Program-made: the position numbers and the translations under genes | In this document: positions 55,613 to 57,128 of the stretch, piece after piece | How positions within the stretch are numbered: the first letter of the stretch is position 1 | Layout of the letters: each line of letters opens with the position of its first letter | Notes under the pieces: generated by a model | Told to the model about the DNA's origin: nothing | The model's input: the letters and a program-made list of their open reading frames with translations, nothing else | Databases searched by the model: none | Source: Lachnospiraceae bacterium | GTDB lineage: Bacteria; Bacillota; Clostridia; Lachnospirales; Lachnospiraceae | Assembly: GCA_017623815.1 (NCBI GenBank) | Contig: JAGAOK010000004.1 | Span: 1 to 57,128 of the forward strand | DNA: 57,128 nucleotides | Direction: 5' to 3'

Positions 55613-57051
55613 GTTTCTACCTCCTCTAAAATGCGGATTGCATTCAGCAAAAATCCAAATACTTTTCCCGGCTGATCCATGTGATATGGCAGCATCGAAA
55701 GGAAGAGACTTGCCTCGTACAAACGCACTTTTGTGTAACTAAATCCTTTTTCCTGCAGATATTTCTTAAAAATATCCATGTATGGCTCCGGATCGGTATC
55801 GATCGAAAGCTTTATATTCATATCTCTGTCCATTGTGATCTGATACAGACCGCTGTTAAAAAAGTCATAGCAGCCACAAATGGAATGCGATAATTTCGCC
55901 AGATCATAATATGGATCTGTATAAAGATCCGCCTCCTCAAGTGCTCCTTTCGGGTCAATGAGCTTTAGCAGATTTGCCTCACGGCTGTATAAAATATTCG
56001 AAAAACAAAGATCACCGTGTCCGACTACCAGACAGTTTTCCTTTTCCGGATATGCCTTCGTCACCTTACTATACAGACTCTTGTAATGTTCCACGATCGC
56101 ATCAATGTTTTTATAAGCAGTTCCCATGGAAATCAGCGAATCAAACTGCGCATATTCCGGAAGTTTTTTCAAATCTTCCATACGCTGCAAAAGCTTGCCC
56201 ATATATAGTTCATCTGCTACTTTCCTTGCTTTATCTGCATCTACCGCTTTGCTCTTTCGAAGCTGCACAAAATAAAACAGTTTGTCCAGTATCTCGGAAA
56301 GTTCCTCCGGGCTGACTGCGCCATGTACAAACCGGATTGCGATGTCTGTCATATGAAAACGCTCCATCGTATAAGATGCGCTCTGCCCGTCTTCCTTATA
56401 ATCATAAGGCATCACAAACCACATCTTCATATTTTCCGGCAATAAGTAGTAGAAATTATATTCAGATTTAATTTTTTCTATTTTTGTCGACTTTTTGGTT
56501 ACAGTGTATTCATCTCCCGCAAGTGCATTAAAGAATCTTGCATCAAAGCCGCTTGTAATAAACGTCAGGAAATTTCCCAGCACGGAAAGATCCAGAAACG
56601 CTTCCGTTTCAATCCGGTCACCGGTCATCTTTCTCTCGGAAAGAAGATGAAGATTTTCTATACAACTGTTCACATCCGGCAAAAGAACCGCCGCTGTCTG
56701 TTCACCGCTTCCCGCAACAAACACCTCATTCACATAGCAGGCTTTTGTCAGAAGGTTCTGAAACTCCCCTGTATCCGCCAATCCATAATTAGAATATAGG
56801 TATACCACAGAAGTCTGTTCCGGACTGTTAGTTCCGGAAGTTAAATCCAAAATTAATTTATCTATCTTTTTCGCATCTGTCAGTGACAACATTTCAAGGA
56901 CCGCTCTGTTTTTGGCGATTTCATCCCGCATCCGGTCCCTGAGGGTAATTCGTTTAAAAATAGTTTCCCCATACGTCTTATCGCCCGTAATCGTCCGGAT
57001 TTCTTTATTTGGCATGAAACTGTCATCATAGACTACAATTACTTTTTTCAT
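55597..57051 (-). CDS. APH/choline-kinase-type phosphotransferase with extra N-terminal domain
   Basis: The 484-residue protein has an unassigned N-terminal domain of about 180 residues and a C-terminal aminoglycoside-phosphotransferase-like kinase (about 195-480) with the Brenner motif HGDLCFSNIL and LLKLIDPKGA for metal binding. Kinases of this fold in glycan loci phosphorylate small alcohols or sugars; the substrate cannot be given. The ATG overlaps the TGA of the preceding gene (ATGA), with AAGGGAAACTT upstream. It leads the module kinase-HAD-cotH-VTC-DUF4956-nucleotidyltransferase. Confidence 0.8.
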   Translation of the reverse strand: MKKVIVVYDDSFMPNKEIRTITGDKTYGETIFKRITLRDRMRDEIAKNRAVLEMLSLTDAKKIDKLILDLTSGTNSPEQTSVVYLYSNYGLADTGEFQNLLTKACYVNEVFVAGSGEQTAAVLLPDVNSCIENLHLLSERKMTGDRIETEAFLDLSVLGNFLTFITSGFDARFFNALAGDEYTVTKKSTKIEKIKSEYNFYYLLPENMKMWFVMPYDYKEDGQSASYTMERFHMTDIAIRFVHGAVSPEELSEILDKLFYFVQLRKSKAVDADKARKVADELYMGKLLQRMEDLKKLPEYAQFDSLISMGTAYKNIDAIVEHYKSLYSKVTKAYPEKENCLVVGHGDLCFSNILYSREANLLKLIDPKGALEEADLYTDPYYDLAKLSHSICGCYDFFNSGLYQITMDRDMNIKLSIDTDPEPYMDIFKKYLQEKGFSYTKVRLYEASLFLSMLPYHMDQPGKVFGFLLNAIRILEEVETCLKN

Positions 57052-57128
57052 AAGTTTCCCTTCCCTGCTTTTTTACATCCTTTTACAATGAAGTAAAGCA
57101 CATACCCCAATATGGTAAGTACCAAAAA
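57048..57128 (-). CDS. C-terminal end of a membrane protein gene
   Basis: The last 26 codons of a minus-strand frame are visible and read FLVLTILGYVLYFIVKGCKK followed by AGKGNL and TGA. It is a hydrophobic helix with a basic tail, as at the end of a transporter such as a glycan flippase. Its TGA overlaps the ATG of the kinase gene. The family cannot be told from this part. Confidence 0.7.
   Translation of the reverse strand, partial: FLVLTILGYVLYFIVKGCKKAGKGNL

Overview
The window reads as chromosomal DNA of an anaerobic Firmicute of class Clostridia, most likely family Lachnospiraceae. This is inferred from moderate-to-low GC, strong AGGAGG-type ribosome sites, many Clostridia-type small membrane families (DUF975, DUF2225, DUF4177, DUF4956) and housekeeping proteins of clostridial type. 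Almost all genes lie on the minus strand. The plus strand carries only four short groups (about 3.0-4.7, 16.9-18.3, 28.0-28.7 and 30.5-32.1 kb). I see no rRNA, tRNA, CRISPR array, insertion sequence or prophage, and no gene-free stretch longer than 300 bases.

Layout. 0-5.6 kb: a secreted leucine-rich-repeat protein cut by the left edge, the RNA-binding protein Tex, then three small plus-strand genes (two membrane proteins flanking an HEXXH protein) converging on a DUF2225 zinc-ribbon protein. 5.6-13.6 kb: a minus-strand run guaB, a GAF-GGDEF-EAL cyclic-di-GMP enzyme, a giant DUF2339-like membrane protein, glnS and DUF2225. 13.7-18.3 kb: a small membrane protein, an ECF sigma factor with its membrane partner, dapF, and two plus-strand anchored proteins, one with an in-frame stop at codon 5. 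18.3-25.2 kb: a tight operon of a multi-membrane glycosyltransferase-like protein, hisC, a small exporter, a methyltransferase, hslO and nadE. 25.3-28.7 kb: a signal-peptide/membrane protein with a possible frameshifted tail, azlC-azlD-thiN, and a PdaB-like deacetylase. 28.8-32.4 kb: an M15 peptidase with fibronectin-like repeats, divergent from a flavoprotein across a palindrome that holds both -35 boxes.

32.4-36.9 kb: a polytopic membrane protein, an MFS transporter broken by an in-frame TAA (its leader hides the ribosome site in a hairpin), an acyltransferase and an LspA-like peptidase. 37-43.8 kb: a subtilisin-like protease of the Csp type, an unusual ClpX with acidic and lysine-rich insertions, an HtrA protease and glmS.

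43.8-57.1 kb: a surface-polysaccharide locus. It contains a priming sugar phosphotransferase, an LCP ligase, three family-2 glycosyltransferases, a polytopic membrane protein, a nucleotidyltransferase/HAD phosphatase/APH-type kinase set, and between these a CotH kinase-VTC polyphosphate polymerase-DUF4956 cassette. The kinase is coupled to a membrane-protein gene cut by the right edge. The most interesting unit is this last one: six consecutive overlapping or tightly spaced genes (51.4-57.05 kb) that together look like a phosphate-transfer module built into a cell-surface glycan pathway. GlmS next door would supply amino-sugar precursor.
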